From: Micromonospora sp. WMMD980
Lineage (GTDB): Bacteria; Actinomycetota; Actinomycetes; Mycobacteriales; Micromonosporaceae
Reading direction: 5' to 3'
NCBI RefSeq assembly: GCF_029626035.1
Contig: NZ_JARUBE010000003.1
Location: 6,200,001 to 6,264,000, forward strand
Length of the DNA stretch: 64,000 bases
Shown here piece after piece: positions 1-7,112 of this stretch. The first letter of the stretch is position 1, and every line of letters begins with the position of its first letter. A model generated the notes under the pieces. The model was not told the DNA's origin, did no database searches, and saw nothing but the letters and a program-made list of their open reading frames with translations. A program made the translations under genes and the position numbers.

Positions 1-1
1 C

Positions 2-178
2 CCGCCGCGCCCGGAGGCGCTGCTGCACGGCATCCTCCGCCTTCAGGCGAAGATCGCCGCCGAGCAGGCCGGCGTGGGCGGCGTGCCCCGCCCGGACGGG
101 CTCGCCTCCCCGGCGGACGTGGTCCCCCGACCGGTGGAGGCGCTGACCGCGCCCCCGGTGCGCCCACCGGCCGGCTGA
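2..178 (+). CDS. nuoB: NADH-quinone oxidoreductase subunit B, C-terminal part
   Basis: Only the last 58 codons lie in the window. The peptide opens [15 protein letters not shown], matching the block that follows the last cluster-N2 cysteine of NuoB (usually GCPPRPEA), and ends in a short Ala/Pro-rich tail with TGA at 176-178. NuoB holds the terminal 4Fe-4S cluster that passes electrons to quinone in complex I. The call rests on this short match and on the nuoC, nuoH and nuoI-N genes downstream. The cluster-binding cysteines are outside the window, so they could not be checked. Confidence 0.75.
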   Translation, partial: PPRPEALLHGILRLQAKIAAEQAGVGGVPRPDGLASPADVVPRPVEALTAPPVRPPAG

Positions 179-206
179 GCCGTCCGGTGGCGGGGCGGCG
201 CTAGCC

Positions 207-746
207 ATGCGGGCCATGATCGACTCCCCGGAGAAGCGTTCCGCCTTCATCGCCGACGTGCTGACCGAGGAGTTCGGCGCGTCCCTGGCGATCGACCCGG
301 CGGCGTTCCGCCGCAAGTTCCGCAAGATGGCCGCCTCACCGTTCGCGTTCTACCGGGGCAGCGCCTCGCTCTGCTACGCCGACCAGCGCGGCGACTTCGC
401 CGGCGACCGCTACCTCGACGACCGGACCAGCCGGGTGTCGATCCACGGCGACCTGCACGCCGAGAACTTCGGCACCTACCTGAACGCCTCCGGCCGGCTG
501 GTGTTCGACGTCATCGACGACGAGCGGGTCCGGTCGTACTTCCGGCACCAGGGGCACCGCGCCGCGGAGTCGCAGCGGGCGTTGCAGGCGCACGCCGACC
601 CGTGGTTGGGCTTCACCGAGCTGGACGGCGTCGGCCAGCTCGTCGCCGAGGTCTCCCCGTACGCGGCGGACCTCGACTGGGCCGACGTGAACGAGCCCGA
701 GGAGCTGTATGGGGTGCTCACCGACCTGGGCGGGCATCTGAGCGGG
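207..746 (+). pseudogene. DUF2252 family remnant with internal deletion
   Basis: Residues 1-105 match the DUF2252 N-terminus, with MAASPFAFYRG near residue 41 and GDLHAENFGTY near 81. The frame then jumps at about residue 105 to sequence typical of the C-terminal half of the family (RALQAHADPWLGFTELDG near 124, then VAEVSPYAADLDW). The central roughly 200 residues of this ~430-residue family are missing. After about codon 180 the frame runs into the antisense of the neighbouring dehydrogenase, so the true C-terminus is lost too. The function of DUF2252 is not well established (a kinase-like fold has been suggested). I read this as a decayed gene, since both an internal deletion and a lost 3' end are visible. 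The open frame to 1754 is a read-through artefact. Confidence 0.75.
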
Positions 747-1802
747 TCACTGCGCGAAGTTCAGCACCACCTTGATGTCGTCGCCCGTCGACGCGTACGC
801 CTCGCGGTAGGCGGAGACCGGCACCCGGCGGGTGATCAGCGCGTTCAGCCACGACCGGTCGGCGCGGGCGAGCGCCTCGCCGGCCAGCTCCCAGTGCCGC
901 CGGCCGGCGTTGACCGAGCCGAACACCACGTTGTTCTCCAGCACCAGCTCCCGGTTGAGCGCGCCGGCATCAAAGTCGATGGTCCGGCCGCCGCTGGACA
1001 CGCCGGTGAGGCAGACGATGCCGTTCGGCGCGGCCTTGCACATCGCGTCCAGCACCACCGGCGGCGCGCCGGTGCACTCGACCACCACGTCCGGTTCGAG
1101 ATCAAGCTCGGCCACGGTCGAGGTGTGGTAGGTGGCACCGAGCGCCCGGACCAGGTCGGGCTTCGGGCCGGTGGTGTTGCGGTCCAGCACGTGCACGGAC
1201 AGCTCGCGCTGGCTGGCCAGCAGCGCGGCCAGCAGGCCGATCGGCCCGGCGCCGGTGATCAGCGCGGTCTTCGGCTTCCACTCGGCCCGGCGGCCGATCC
1301 GCTCGATGTGGTCCCACGCCTTCGCCACCACGCTCGTCGGCTCCAGCAGCATGCCCACCGACGCGAGCGCCGGGTCGAGGCCGACGGCGAACTTGGGTTG
1401 CAGCCGCCACCGCTCGCGGGCGAAGCCGTTCAACCCCTTGATGCCGTGCTCGGTGTACTGCCCGTTGCGGCACATGTCCCACTCGTCCACCGCGCAGTTC
1501 GCGCAGGGCACCGGGTCCGGGCGGCGGACCACGCCGGCCACCAGGTCGCCCGGGTGCAGCGTGCCGGTCGGGTCCTCCAGCACCCGGCCCAGCGACTCGT
1601 GGCCGAGCACCAGCCGCTCCTGGCCCGGCGGCGCCTCGCCGTACTCCCCGGCGATGATCTCCTGGTCGGTGCCGCAGACGCCGACGGCGAGCGCCTCGAC
1701 CAGGATCGCGCCCTCCTCGGGCGCCGGCTCGGGCCAGTCCTCGGTCAGGCGTAGCGAGTCCGGGACACCGGGGGTCACAGTCACAGCGCGCACGAGCCCC
1801 AT
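747..1802 (-). CDS. Zinc-dependent medium-chain dehydrogenase, glucose-dehydrogenase-like
   Basis: The 351-residue protein is a medium-chain dehydrogenase/reductase. Residues matching the catalytic zinc site are Cys43 (GVCGTDQE), His68-Glu69 (LGHES) and Glu154 (LLEPTSVV). A reduced structural-zinc lobe has Cys100, Cys103 and Cys111. The Rossmann nucleotide site is GAGPIGLLAALL near 184. The C-terminal half resembles the glucose 1-dehydrogenase branch, so an NAD(P)-dependent sugar or polyol oxidation is the best guess; the substrate cannot be read from sequence. The ATG has GGGGAAAG just upstream. The gene lies antisense within the nuo cluster, between the DUF2252 remnant and nuoC, and shows no obvious functional link to either. 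Confidence 0.85.
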   Translation of the reverse strand: MGLVRAVTVTPGVPDSLRLTEDWPEPAPEEGAILVEALAVGVCGTDQEIIAGEYGEAPPGQERLVLGHESLGRVLEDPTGTLHPGDLVAGVVRRPDPVPCANCAVDEWDMCRNGQYTEHGIKGLNGFARERWRLQPKFAVGLDPALASVGMLLEPTSVVAKAWDHIERIGRRAEWKPKTALITGAGPIGLLAALLASQRELSVHVLDRNTTGPKPDLVRALGATYHTSTVAELDLEPDVVVECTGAPPVVLDAMCKAAPNGIVCLTGVSSGGRTIDFDAGALNRELVLENNVVFGSVNAGRRHWELAGEALARADRSWLNALITRRVPVSAYREAYASTGDDIKVVLNFAQ

Positions 1803-1884
1803 CTTTCCCCGCCGGCCGCCGAACCGCTCGGCAAAGCGACGATCCGGGCCTGGACGGCCCGACCCGGGCGGAAGCCGTCGGCCA

Positions 1885-1890
1885 TAGGAT
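1885..1890 (+). promoter_or_regulatory. Candidate leaderless -10 for nuoC
   Basis: TAGGAT ends 6 nt before the nuoC ATG at 1897, and no Shine-Dalgarno sequence lies between. This fits a leaderless transcript. Confidence 0.45.
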
Positions 1891-1896
1891 CAGCGC

Positions 1897-2892
1897 ATGA
1901 CTCCGGAAGAGGTAGGCCGGCGGGTGGTCGAGCTGCTCGCGTCCGTCGAGGCCACCGCGTCGGTCTCCGGCGGTCAGGGACACGCCCGCGCCACCGTCGA
2001 CGTGCCGCCGGCGAGCTGGGCGGACGCGCTGCGCGCGGCACGCGACGACGCCGAGCTGGGGTGCGACTTCCTCGACTGGCTGTCGGCGGTGGACGAGCTG
2101 GCCGACGGCTTCGACGTGGTCGCGCACCTGTGGTCGGTGCGGCACCGGCACGGGCTGCTGCTGCGCACCCGGGTGCCCCGGGACACGCCTGTCGTCGCGT
2201 CCGTGGTCGACGTCTTCCCGGGCGCCGCCTGGCACGAGCGGGAGACCCACGAGATGTTCGGTATCGACTTCGCCGGCCACGGCGAGCTGCGGCCGCTGCT
2301 GCTGCCGCCGGAGTTCGAGGGGCACCCGCTGCGCAAGGAGTTCGTGCTGGCCTCCCGGGTGGCGAAGCCGTGGCCGGGCGCGAAGGAGCCGGGCGAGTCA
2401 GAGGCGGGCGGCGGTCGCCGGCCGATCCGGCCGCCGGGCGTGCCCGCGCCGGGGGAGTGGGGCGCGACGCCCACGCCGGCCGGTGCGGCAGGCGTCGGCG
2501 AGGGCCCCCGCGGGGGTACGCCGGCCCGCCCGGCCCGCGAACGCCCGGCGCGGCCGGCCCCGGGTGAGCGCCCGGCGCGTCAGGCGTCCGGCGAGCGCTC
2601 CGAGCGTCCGGCCGGCGTCCGGCCGGCGTCCGGCGAGCGGCCGGCGCGGCCGGGTCCCGATGATCGTCCGATCCCGGGTGCGTCCCGGCCGACCGGTCCG
2701 GCCCGCCGGGAACCCGCCCCGCCGCCGCCGGAACCCGGCCCGCTCGGGCGCCCGGTGCCCGGCGAGCGGCCGACCGGCGCGGCGCGGCACGAGTCGGCGG
2801 CCGACCGGACCGCCGACCCGGCCCGGCCGGAGCCGGCGGCCGACCCGGCCCGGCCGGAGCCCGGTGGCGGAGCCGAGGCGGGGGAGGACTGA
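1897..2892 (+). CDS. nuoC: NADH-quinone oxidoreductase subunit C with long Pro/Arg-rich tail
   Basis: Residues 1 to about 155 form the NuoC (30 kDa) domain of complex I, which helps dock the hydrophilic arm. The family signature is at 113-124 (HERETHEMFGID), followed by LLLPPEFEGHPLRKEF. Residues about 160-331 are a low-complexity tail rich in Pro, Arg, Gly and Ala with degenerate GERPARPA-type repeats, roughly doubling the normal length. No NuoD domain is fused and no nuoD follows. The stop overlaps the nuoH start by one base (TGATG), so the two are probably translationally coupled. A TAGGAT hexamer 6 nt before the ATG suggests leaderless expression. Confidence 0.88.
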   Translation: MTPEEVGRRVVELLASVEATASVSGGQGHARATVDVPPASWADALRAARDDAELGCDFLDWLSAVDELADGFDVVAHLWSVRHRHGLLLRTRVPRDTPVVASVVDVFPGAAWHERETHEMFGIDFAGHGELRPLLLPPEFEGHPLRKEFVLASRVAKPWPGAKEPGESEAGGGRRPIRPPGVPAPGEWGATPTPAGAAGVGEGPRGGTPARPARERPARPAPGERPARQASGERSERPAGVRPASGERPARPGPDDRPIPGASRPTGPARREPAPPPPEPGPLGRPVPGERPTGAARHESAADRTADPARPEPAADPARPEPGGGAEAGED

Positions 2893-3854
2893 TGCCGGAG
2901 TGGTTGGAGCTGGTCCTGCGGGTGGCCGGCGTGCTCGTCGCGTTCCTCACCCTGCCGCTGATCGTGGGCCAGGCCGAGCACAAGGTGATGGCCCACATGC
3001 AGGGCCGGCTGGGCCCGATGTACGCGGGCGGTTTCCACGGCTGGGCGCAGCTCGTGGCCGACGGGGTGAAGTTCGTGCAGAAGGAGGACGTCACTCCGCG
3101 TGACGCGGACCGGCAGGTGTTCCGGCTGGCCCCGGCCGTGGCGTTGGTGCCCTATCTGCTGGTGCTGCTGGTCATCCCGCTCGGCCCGGGTGACCTGGTC
3201 GCCCAGCCGCTCGACATCGGCCTGTTCTTCGTGCTCGCGGTGGTGGGCGTCGGGGTGCTGGCGGTGCTCATGTCGGCCTGGGCGTCGGCCAACAAGTACA
3301 GCCTGCTCGGCGGGCTGCGCGGCGCCGCCCAGCTGCTCGGGTACGAGCTGCCGCTGGTGCTGGCCGCCGCCTCGGTGGCGATGGCGGCGGGGACGCTCAG
3401 CCTGAGCGGGATCGTCGAGGCGTGGCGGCCGTGGTGGCTGCTCTGGCAGGCGCCGGCCATGGTGATCTTCTTCGTGGCCGGGCTGGCCGAGATCCGCCGC
3501 CCGCCGTTCGACATGCCGGTGGCCGACTCCGAGCTGGTGTTCGGCTACATGACCGAATACACCGGCCTGCGGTTCGCGTTCTTCCTGCTCGCCGAGTACG
3601 TCGGCATCGTGGTGATCGCGGCGCTGACCACGGTGCTCTTCCTGGGCGGCTGGCAGGGCCCGTTCGCCGACGCCCAGCTCGGCTGGCTGTGGACGCTGCT
3701 CAAGGTCTTCGCCGTGGCGTTCGTGATCATCTGGCTGCGGGTGAGTTATCCGCGGCTGCGCGAGGACCAGCTCCAGCGCCTCTGCTGGCTGGTCCTGGTG
3801 CCGCTCGCCCTCGCGCAGTTGGTGCTCACCGTCGCCGTCCGGTTGGCGATGTGA
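2892..3854 (+). CDS. nuoH: NADH-quinone oxidoreductase subunit H
   Basis: The 320-residue polytopic membrane protein (about eight hydrophobic segments) is complex I subunit H, which forms the quinone chamber at the junction of the arms. Family motifs are present: the first-loop region GQAEHKVMAHMQGRLGP, then ADGVKFVQKED, and the loop AEIRRPPFDMPVADSELV followed by GYMTEY. That loop is usually RxPFDLPEAExELV, so one of the normally acidic positions is Val and the other Asp. The gene overlaps nuoC by one base and ends 58 bp before the stop of the opposing reductase gene. The nuo order is interrupted here; nuoI resumes at 5556. Confidence 0.92.
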   Translation: MPEWLELVLRVAGVLVAFLTLPLIVGQAEHKVMAHMQGRLGPMYAGGFHGWAQLVADGVKFVQKEDVTPRDADRQVFRLAPAVALVPYLLVLLVIPLGPGDLVAQPLDIGLFFVLAVVGVGVLAVLMSAWASANKYSLLGGLRGAAQLLGYELPLVLAAASVAMAAGTLSLSGIVEAWRPWWLLWQAPAMVIFFVAGLAEIRRPPFDMPVADSELVFGYMTEYTGLRFAFFLLAEYVGIVVIAALTTVLFLGGWQGPFADAQLGWLWTLLKVFAVAFVIIWLRVSYPRLREDQLQRLCWLVLVPLALAQLVLTVAVRLAM

Positions 3855-3855
3855 G

Positions 3856-3904
3856 GCGGGGCCCCCGCTTAACGCATTCCGCATAGGAGGGGGCCCCGCT
3901 TAAC
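3856..3904. terminator. Convergent terminator and probable dispersed repeat
   Basis: Arms 3856-3866 (gcggggccccc) and 3889-3899 (gggggccccgc) are a perfect 11-bp inverted repeat with a 22-nt spacer. Because each arm is nearly self-complementary and followed by gcttaac, the element is also a direct repeat. It fills the gap between the convergent nuoH and reductase genes and could terminate both. From memory, similar GGGGCCCC-cTTAAC units recur between genes in Micromonospora; that copy number was not checked here. Confidence 0.6.
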
Positions 3905-3912
3905 ACCACAGC

Positions 3913-4965
3913 TCAGCGCAGCGGAGTGTGGGCGGGGTCGACCCGCTCCTCGGGAGCGGGCGGCGGGGGCGGGGTGCCGTCGCCGAAGGGGCGGCCGCCC
4001 AACTCCTCCCGATGGTGCGGGGTGAGCCAGTTCGACAGGTCCGGGCCGAGCGGCACGATCCCGGTCGGGTTGATGTCCCGGTGGACCTCGTAGTAGTGCC
4101 GCTTGATGTGGTCGAAGTCGATCGTGTCGCCGAAGCCCGGCGTGGTGAACAGGTCCCGGGCGTACGCCCAGAGCACCGGCATCTCGCTCAGCTTCTGCCG
4201 GTTGCACTTGAAGTGCCCGTGGTAGACCGGGTCGAAGCGGACCAGCGTGGTGAACAGCCGCACGTCCGCCTCGGTGATCGTGTCGCCGACCAGGTAACGC
4301 TGCCCGGCCAGCCGCTCGCTCAGCCAGTCCAGCCGGTCGAAGAGCCGGTGGTACGCCCGCTCGTACGCCTCCTGGCTGCCGGCGAAGCCGCACCGGTAGA
4401 CACCGTTGTTGACGTCGGCGAAGACGACCGCGTTCACTTCGTCGATCTCGCCGCGCAGCCGCTCCGGGTAGAGCTCCGGCGCGTCCGGCCGGTGGTACTC
4501 GGTCCACTCGGTCGACAGGTCCAGGCTCATCTGCGCGTAGTCGTTGGTGACCACCTGCCCGGTGGGCACGTCGACCAGCGCCGGGACGGTGATGCCCCGG
4601 TCGTAGCCGGGGAACCGGGCGAAGTAGGCGTCGGCCAGCCGTTCGATGCCCAGCACCGGGTCCTTGCCGCCGGGGTCCAGGTCGAACGTCCAGCTCCGCT
4701 TGTCGTGGGTGGGGCCGGCGACCGCCTGCGAGATGGCGTCCTCCAGCCCGAGCAGCCGGCGGACGATGATCAACCGGTTCGCCCAGGGGCAGGCCCGGCT
4801 GACCGCCAGCCGGTAGCGGCCCGGCTCCACCGGCCAGCCGTCCCGCGCGTCCGCGGTGATCCGGGTCGCGATGTAGCGCTGGTCCCGGGTGAACTCGCCG
4901 CCCGGCTCCACGTACTTGCCGCCGGTCCGGTCCAGGACCTCGTCGTCGCTGCCGCCCACGCCCAC
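3913..4965 (-). CDS. Xi-class GST, S-glutathionyl-(hydro)quinone reductase-like
   Basis: The protein matches the ECM4/YqjG family, whose members reduce glutathionyl-hydroquinones through a Cys in a CPWA motif. Here SRACPWANR places the nucleophile at Cys59. The C-terminal helical GST domain follows (LSERLAGQRYLVGDTITEADVRLF near 225), and a proline-rich tail ends the protein. Actinobacteria generally use mycothiol rather than glutathione, so the physiological thiol adduct is uncertain. The longest frame starts at GTG 4965, but a GGGAGGT ribosome site fits the second GTG at 4959 better (about 5 nt spacing). The gene interrupts the nuo cluster and converges on nuoH. Confidence 0.88.
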   Translation of the reverse strand: MGVGGSDDEVLDRTGGKYVEPGGEFTRDQRYIATRITADARDGWPVEPGRYRLAVSRACPWANRLIIVRRLLGLEDAISQAVAGPTHDKRSWTFDLDPGGKDPVLGIERLADAYFARFPGYDRGITVPALVDVPTGQVVTNDYAQMSLDLSTEWTEYHRPDAPELYPERLRGEIDEVNAVVFADVNNGVYRCGFAGSQEAYERAYHRLFDRLDWLSERLAGQRYLVGDTITEADVRLFTTLVRFDPVYHGHFKCNRQKLSEMPVLWAYARDLFTTPGFGDTIDFDHIKRHYYEVHRDINPTGIVPLGPDLSNWLTPHHREELGGRPFGDGTPPPPPAPEERVDPAHTPLR

Positions 4966-5040
4966 CTCCCGAGTCGGGTTCCGTTCCCATCATGGTCGCT
5001 TCGGCCGGTCCCGGCAGGGCGAGCGGCGCAGAGGACGGCA

Positions 5041-5046
5041 TAGGCT
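5041..5046 (+). promoter_or_regulatory. Candidate leaderless -10 for the SnoaL-like gene
   Basis: TAGGCT ends 7 nt before GTG 5054, with no ribosome site between. Confidence 0.4.
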
Positions 5047-5053
5047 GCCGGGC

Positions 5054-5476
5054 GTGACCGATGTGGAGGCGGCGGCCCGGCGCTTCGTCGCCGACGTGTG
5101 GAACGCCGGCCGCGAGGAGAGCGCGTACGAGCTGGTGGCCCCGGAGTGCCCCGGGCTGGCCGGCGTCGGGCCGGCGGCGGTGCTGGCCTGGCACCGGGAC
5201 CGGCGGGCGTCGTTCCCCGACCTGCGTTACAAGATCGTCGAGGTGGTGGCCGGCGGCGGGCGGGTCGCGGTGCGCTGGCGGGCCGCCGGCACCCAGGCCG
5301 GGCAGTTCGGTCCGGTGCCGCCGACCGGCCGGGTGGTCAGCTATTCCGGGGCGTCGTTCCTGCGCTTCGACGAGGCGGGCCGGATCGCGGACGTGTGGAG
5401 CGTCAACGAGCTGTTCCAGGTGCTCCAGCAGCTCGGCGTGCAGATGCTGCCCCCGCTCACACCCGGCGGGGCGTGA
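5054..5476 (+). CDS. SnoaL-like ester cyclase family protein
   Basis: The 140-residue single-domain protein resembles SnoaL/NTF2-like proteins. It has an N-terminal helix ([15 protein letters not shown]), then [35 protein letters not shown] strands, and the family's closing [15 protein letters not shown]. Such folds act as polyketide cyclases, isomerases or non-catalytic binders; the substrate cannot be inferred and no biosynthetic genes are nearby. I chose GTG 5054 because the similarity begins there and TAGGCT sits 7 nt upstream; the open frame before it has no family match. It lies between the reductase gene and nuoI. Confidence 0.75.
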   Translation: MTDVEAAARRFVADVWNAGREESAYELVAPECPGLAGVGPAAVLAWHRDRRASFPDLRYKIVEVVAGGGRVAVRWRAAGTQAGQFGPVPPTGRVVSYSGASFLRFDEAGRIADVWSVNELFQVLQQLGVQMLPPLTPGGA

Positions 5477-5542
5477 GCCTCCCGCGCTCACGATACCGCC
5501 GCCAAGAGTCGGGTGGTGGTCGCGCGCGCCCGGGGCACAGGG

Positions 5543-5548
5543 CAGGAT
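5543..5548 (+). promoter_or_regulatory. Candidate leaderless -10 for the nuoI-N operon
   Basis: CAGGAT ends 7 nt before the nuoI ATG at 5556, with no ribosome site between. It would be the promoter of the nuoI-nuoN transcript. Confidence 0.4.
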
Positions 5549-5555
5549 GGGCGGC

Positions 5556-6143
5556 ATGAGCGAGCACGGTGGAGTGCCCGGCGGCGGGCTGGTGAAGGGC
5601 CTGGCGGTCACGTTGAAGACGATGACCCGCCGCTCGACCACCCAGCAGTACCCGGACGTCGCGCCCGAGTTGCCGCCCCGCTCCCGTGGCGTGATCGCGC
5701 TGCTGGAGGAGAACTGCACGGTCTGCATGCTGTGCGCCCGCGAGTGCCCGGACTGGTGCATCTACATCGACTCGTACAAGGAGGAGGTGGCGGTGCCCGG
5801 CGCCGCCCGCCCCCGCCAGCGCAACGTGCTCGACAAGTTCGACATCGACTTCTCGCTCTGCATGTACTGCGGCATCTGCATCGAGGTCTGCCCGTTCGAC
5901 GCGCTCTACTGGTCGCCCGAGTTCGAGTACGCCGAGTACGACATCAAGGACCTGCTGCACGACAAGGACCATCTGGGCGAGTGGATGGGCACCGTGCCGC
6001 CGCCGCCGGCCCACGACCCGCTCGGCGTCCCCTCGAAGGAGGAGACCACCGCCGCCCGCAAGGCCGCGGCGCCCGCCGCCCGTCCGGCCCCGAGCCGGGT
6101 ACGCTCCGACGCCGCCGAGCCGGGGGAGGGCGCGGCCTCATGA
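5556..6143 (+). CDS. nuoI: NADH-quinone oxidoreductase subunit I
   Basis: The 195-residue ferredoxin-like subunit carries two 4Fe-4S motifs, Cys54/57/60/64 ([12 protein letters not shown]) and Cys102/105/108/112 ([12 protein letters not shown]), which bind clusters N6a and N6b on the path to N2. An Ala/Pro-rich tail follows residue 160. It heads the run nuoI-J-K-L-M-N. Its TGA overlaps the nuoJ ATG (ATGA), so translation is probably coupled. With no NuoEFG genes nearby, its electron donor is unclear. Confidence 0.95.
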   Translation: MSEHGGVPGGGLVKGLAVTLKTMTRRSTTQQYPDVAPELPPRSRGVIALLEENCTVCMLCARECPDWCIYIDSYKEEVAVPGAARPRQRNVLDKFDIDFSLCMYCGICIEVCPFDALYWSPEFEYAEYDIKDLLHDKDHLGEWMGTVPPPPAHDPLGVPSKEETTAARKAAAPAARPAPSRVRSDAAEPGEGAAS

Positions 6144-6718
6144 CCGGTGCGGACGTGCTGCTGCTCGCGCTCGGCGCGGTGGCGGTGGGCGCGGGCGCGC
6201 TGGTGGTGGCCACCCGCCACCTGGTCCGGGCCGGCCTGTGGCTGGTGGTGTGCCTGGGCGCGCTCGCCGGCGACTACCTGGTGCTCACCGCCGAGCTGGT
6301 GGCCTGGGTGCAGGTGTTGATCTACGTGGGCGCGGTGGTGGTGCTGCTGCTGTTCGCGGTGATGCTGACCCGCGCCCCGATCGGGCCCTCCGACGACCTG
6401 GACCGGCCCGGCTGGCCGGCCGCGCTGGTCGGCGCCGGCAGCGGCCTGGGACTGGCCGTGCTGCTGGTCGACGCGTTCCGCTGGTCCCGGGTGGCGTTGC
6501 CCGCCGCGGGCACCGCCGAGCGCCTCGGCGAGCAGGTGTTCCGCTCCTGGGTGCTGCCGTTCGAGGTGCTCTCGGTGCTGCTGCTCGCCGCGCTGGTCGG
6601 CGCGATCGTGCTCTCCCGCCCCGACATCGGCCGCCCGGCCACGCCCGACCCGGCCGGCGACGGCCCGGCCCGGCCGGAACCGGCGGCGGTGGCCGTCGAC
6701 GAGGGCGGGCGCCGGTGA
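6140..6718 (+). CDS. nuoJ: NADH-quinone oxidoreductase subunit J
   Basis: The 192-residue membrane protein has about five hydrophobic segments and the NuoJ block [21 protein letters not shown], followed by a Pro/Ala-rich hydrophilic tail from about residue 165. NuoJ is part of the proton-conducting membrane arm. It starts at ATG 6140 inside the nuoI stop and ends in a GTGA overlap with nuoK. Confidence 0.93.
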   Translation: MTGADVLLLALGAVAVGAGALVVATRHLVRAGLWLVVCLGALAGDYLVLTAELVAWVQVLIYVGAVVVLLLFAVMLTRAPIGPSDDLDRPGWPAALVGAGSGLGLAVLLVDAFRWSRVALPAAGTAERLGEQVFRSWVLPFEVLSVLLLAALVGAIVLSRPDIGRPATPDPAGDGPARPEPAAVAVDEGGRR

Positions 6719-7053
6719 GGCCGGTCATCCCCTACGTCACCGCCGCGCTGCTGTTCGGCCTCGGCGTCTACGGCGTGCTGCGCCGGCGTAACGCGGTGCT
6801 GGTGCTGATGGCCGTGGAGCTGATGCTGAACGCGGTCAACCTGGTCCTGGTCACCGCGGACACCACGGTCCGGGCCGCGCTGCCGCACTCCGGTCAGGTG
6901 TTCGCGCTGTTCGTGATCGTGCTGGCCGCCGCCGAGATCGGCGTCGGGCTGGCCATTGTGCTCCAGCTCTACCGGTTGCGGGCCAGCGTCACGGTCGACG
7001 ACGTCCCGCTCACCGAGCGCCCGCCGGCCGTCCGGGACGAGGTGGCCCCATGA
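6715..7053 (+). CDS. nuoK: NADH-quinone oxidoreductase subunit K
   Basis: The 112-residue protein has three hydrophobic segments. The two membrane glutamates needed for proton transfer are visible in [13 protein letters not shown] and [17 protein letters not shown] 6715 overlaps the nuoJ stop. Its own stop TGA 7051-7053 overlaps an ATG at 7050 that opens a 20-codon frame running to nuoL, rather than overlapping nuoL directly as every other junction in this operon does. Confidence 0.94.
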   Translation: MRPVIPYVTAALLFGLGVYGVLRRRNAVLVLMAVELMLNAVNLVLVTADTTVRAALPHSGQVFALFVIVLAAAEIGVGLAIVLQLYRLRASVTVDDVPLTERPPAVRDEVAP

Positions 7054-7112
7054 GCGCGAGGAATGAGCCGGTTTTGCGAGCCCCGCAGTCGCGAACAAAG
7101 GTGGCACGGTGA
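7050..7112 (+). CDS. Putative 20-codon bridging mini-ORF between nuoK and nuoL
   Basis: ATG 7050 overlaps the nuoK stop (ATGA). The frame reads [20 protein letters not shown] and stops at TGA 7110-7112, overlapping the nuoL GTG at 7109 (GTGA). The roughly 55 bp look like an inserted sequence that kept translational coupling. The peptide has no recognisable domain. From memory, similar sequence occurs between genes in other Micromonospora, which was not checked. It may serve only to carry ribosomes across. Confidence 0.35.
   Translation: MSARNEPVLRAPQSRTKVAR

Noticed and set aside
747..1754. Extension of the DUF2252 frame past 746
   Set aside because: The translation there is antisense to the zinc dehydrogenase and has no DUF2252 similarity.
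4889..5053. Longer N-terminus for the SnoaL-like protein
   Set aside because: The segment is antisense to the reductase start and its promoter region, and has no family similarity.
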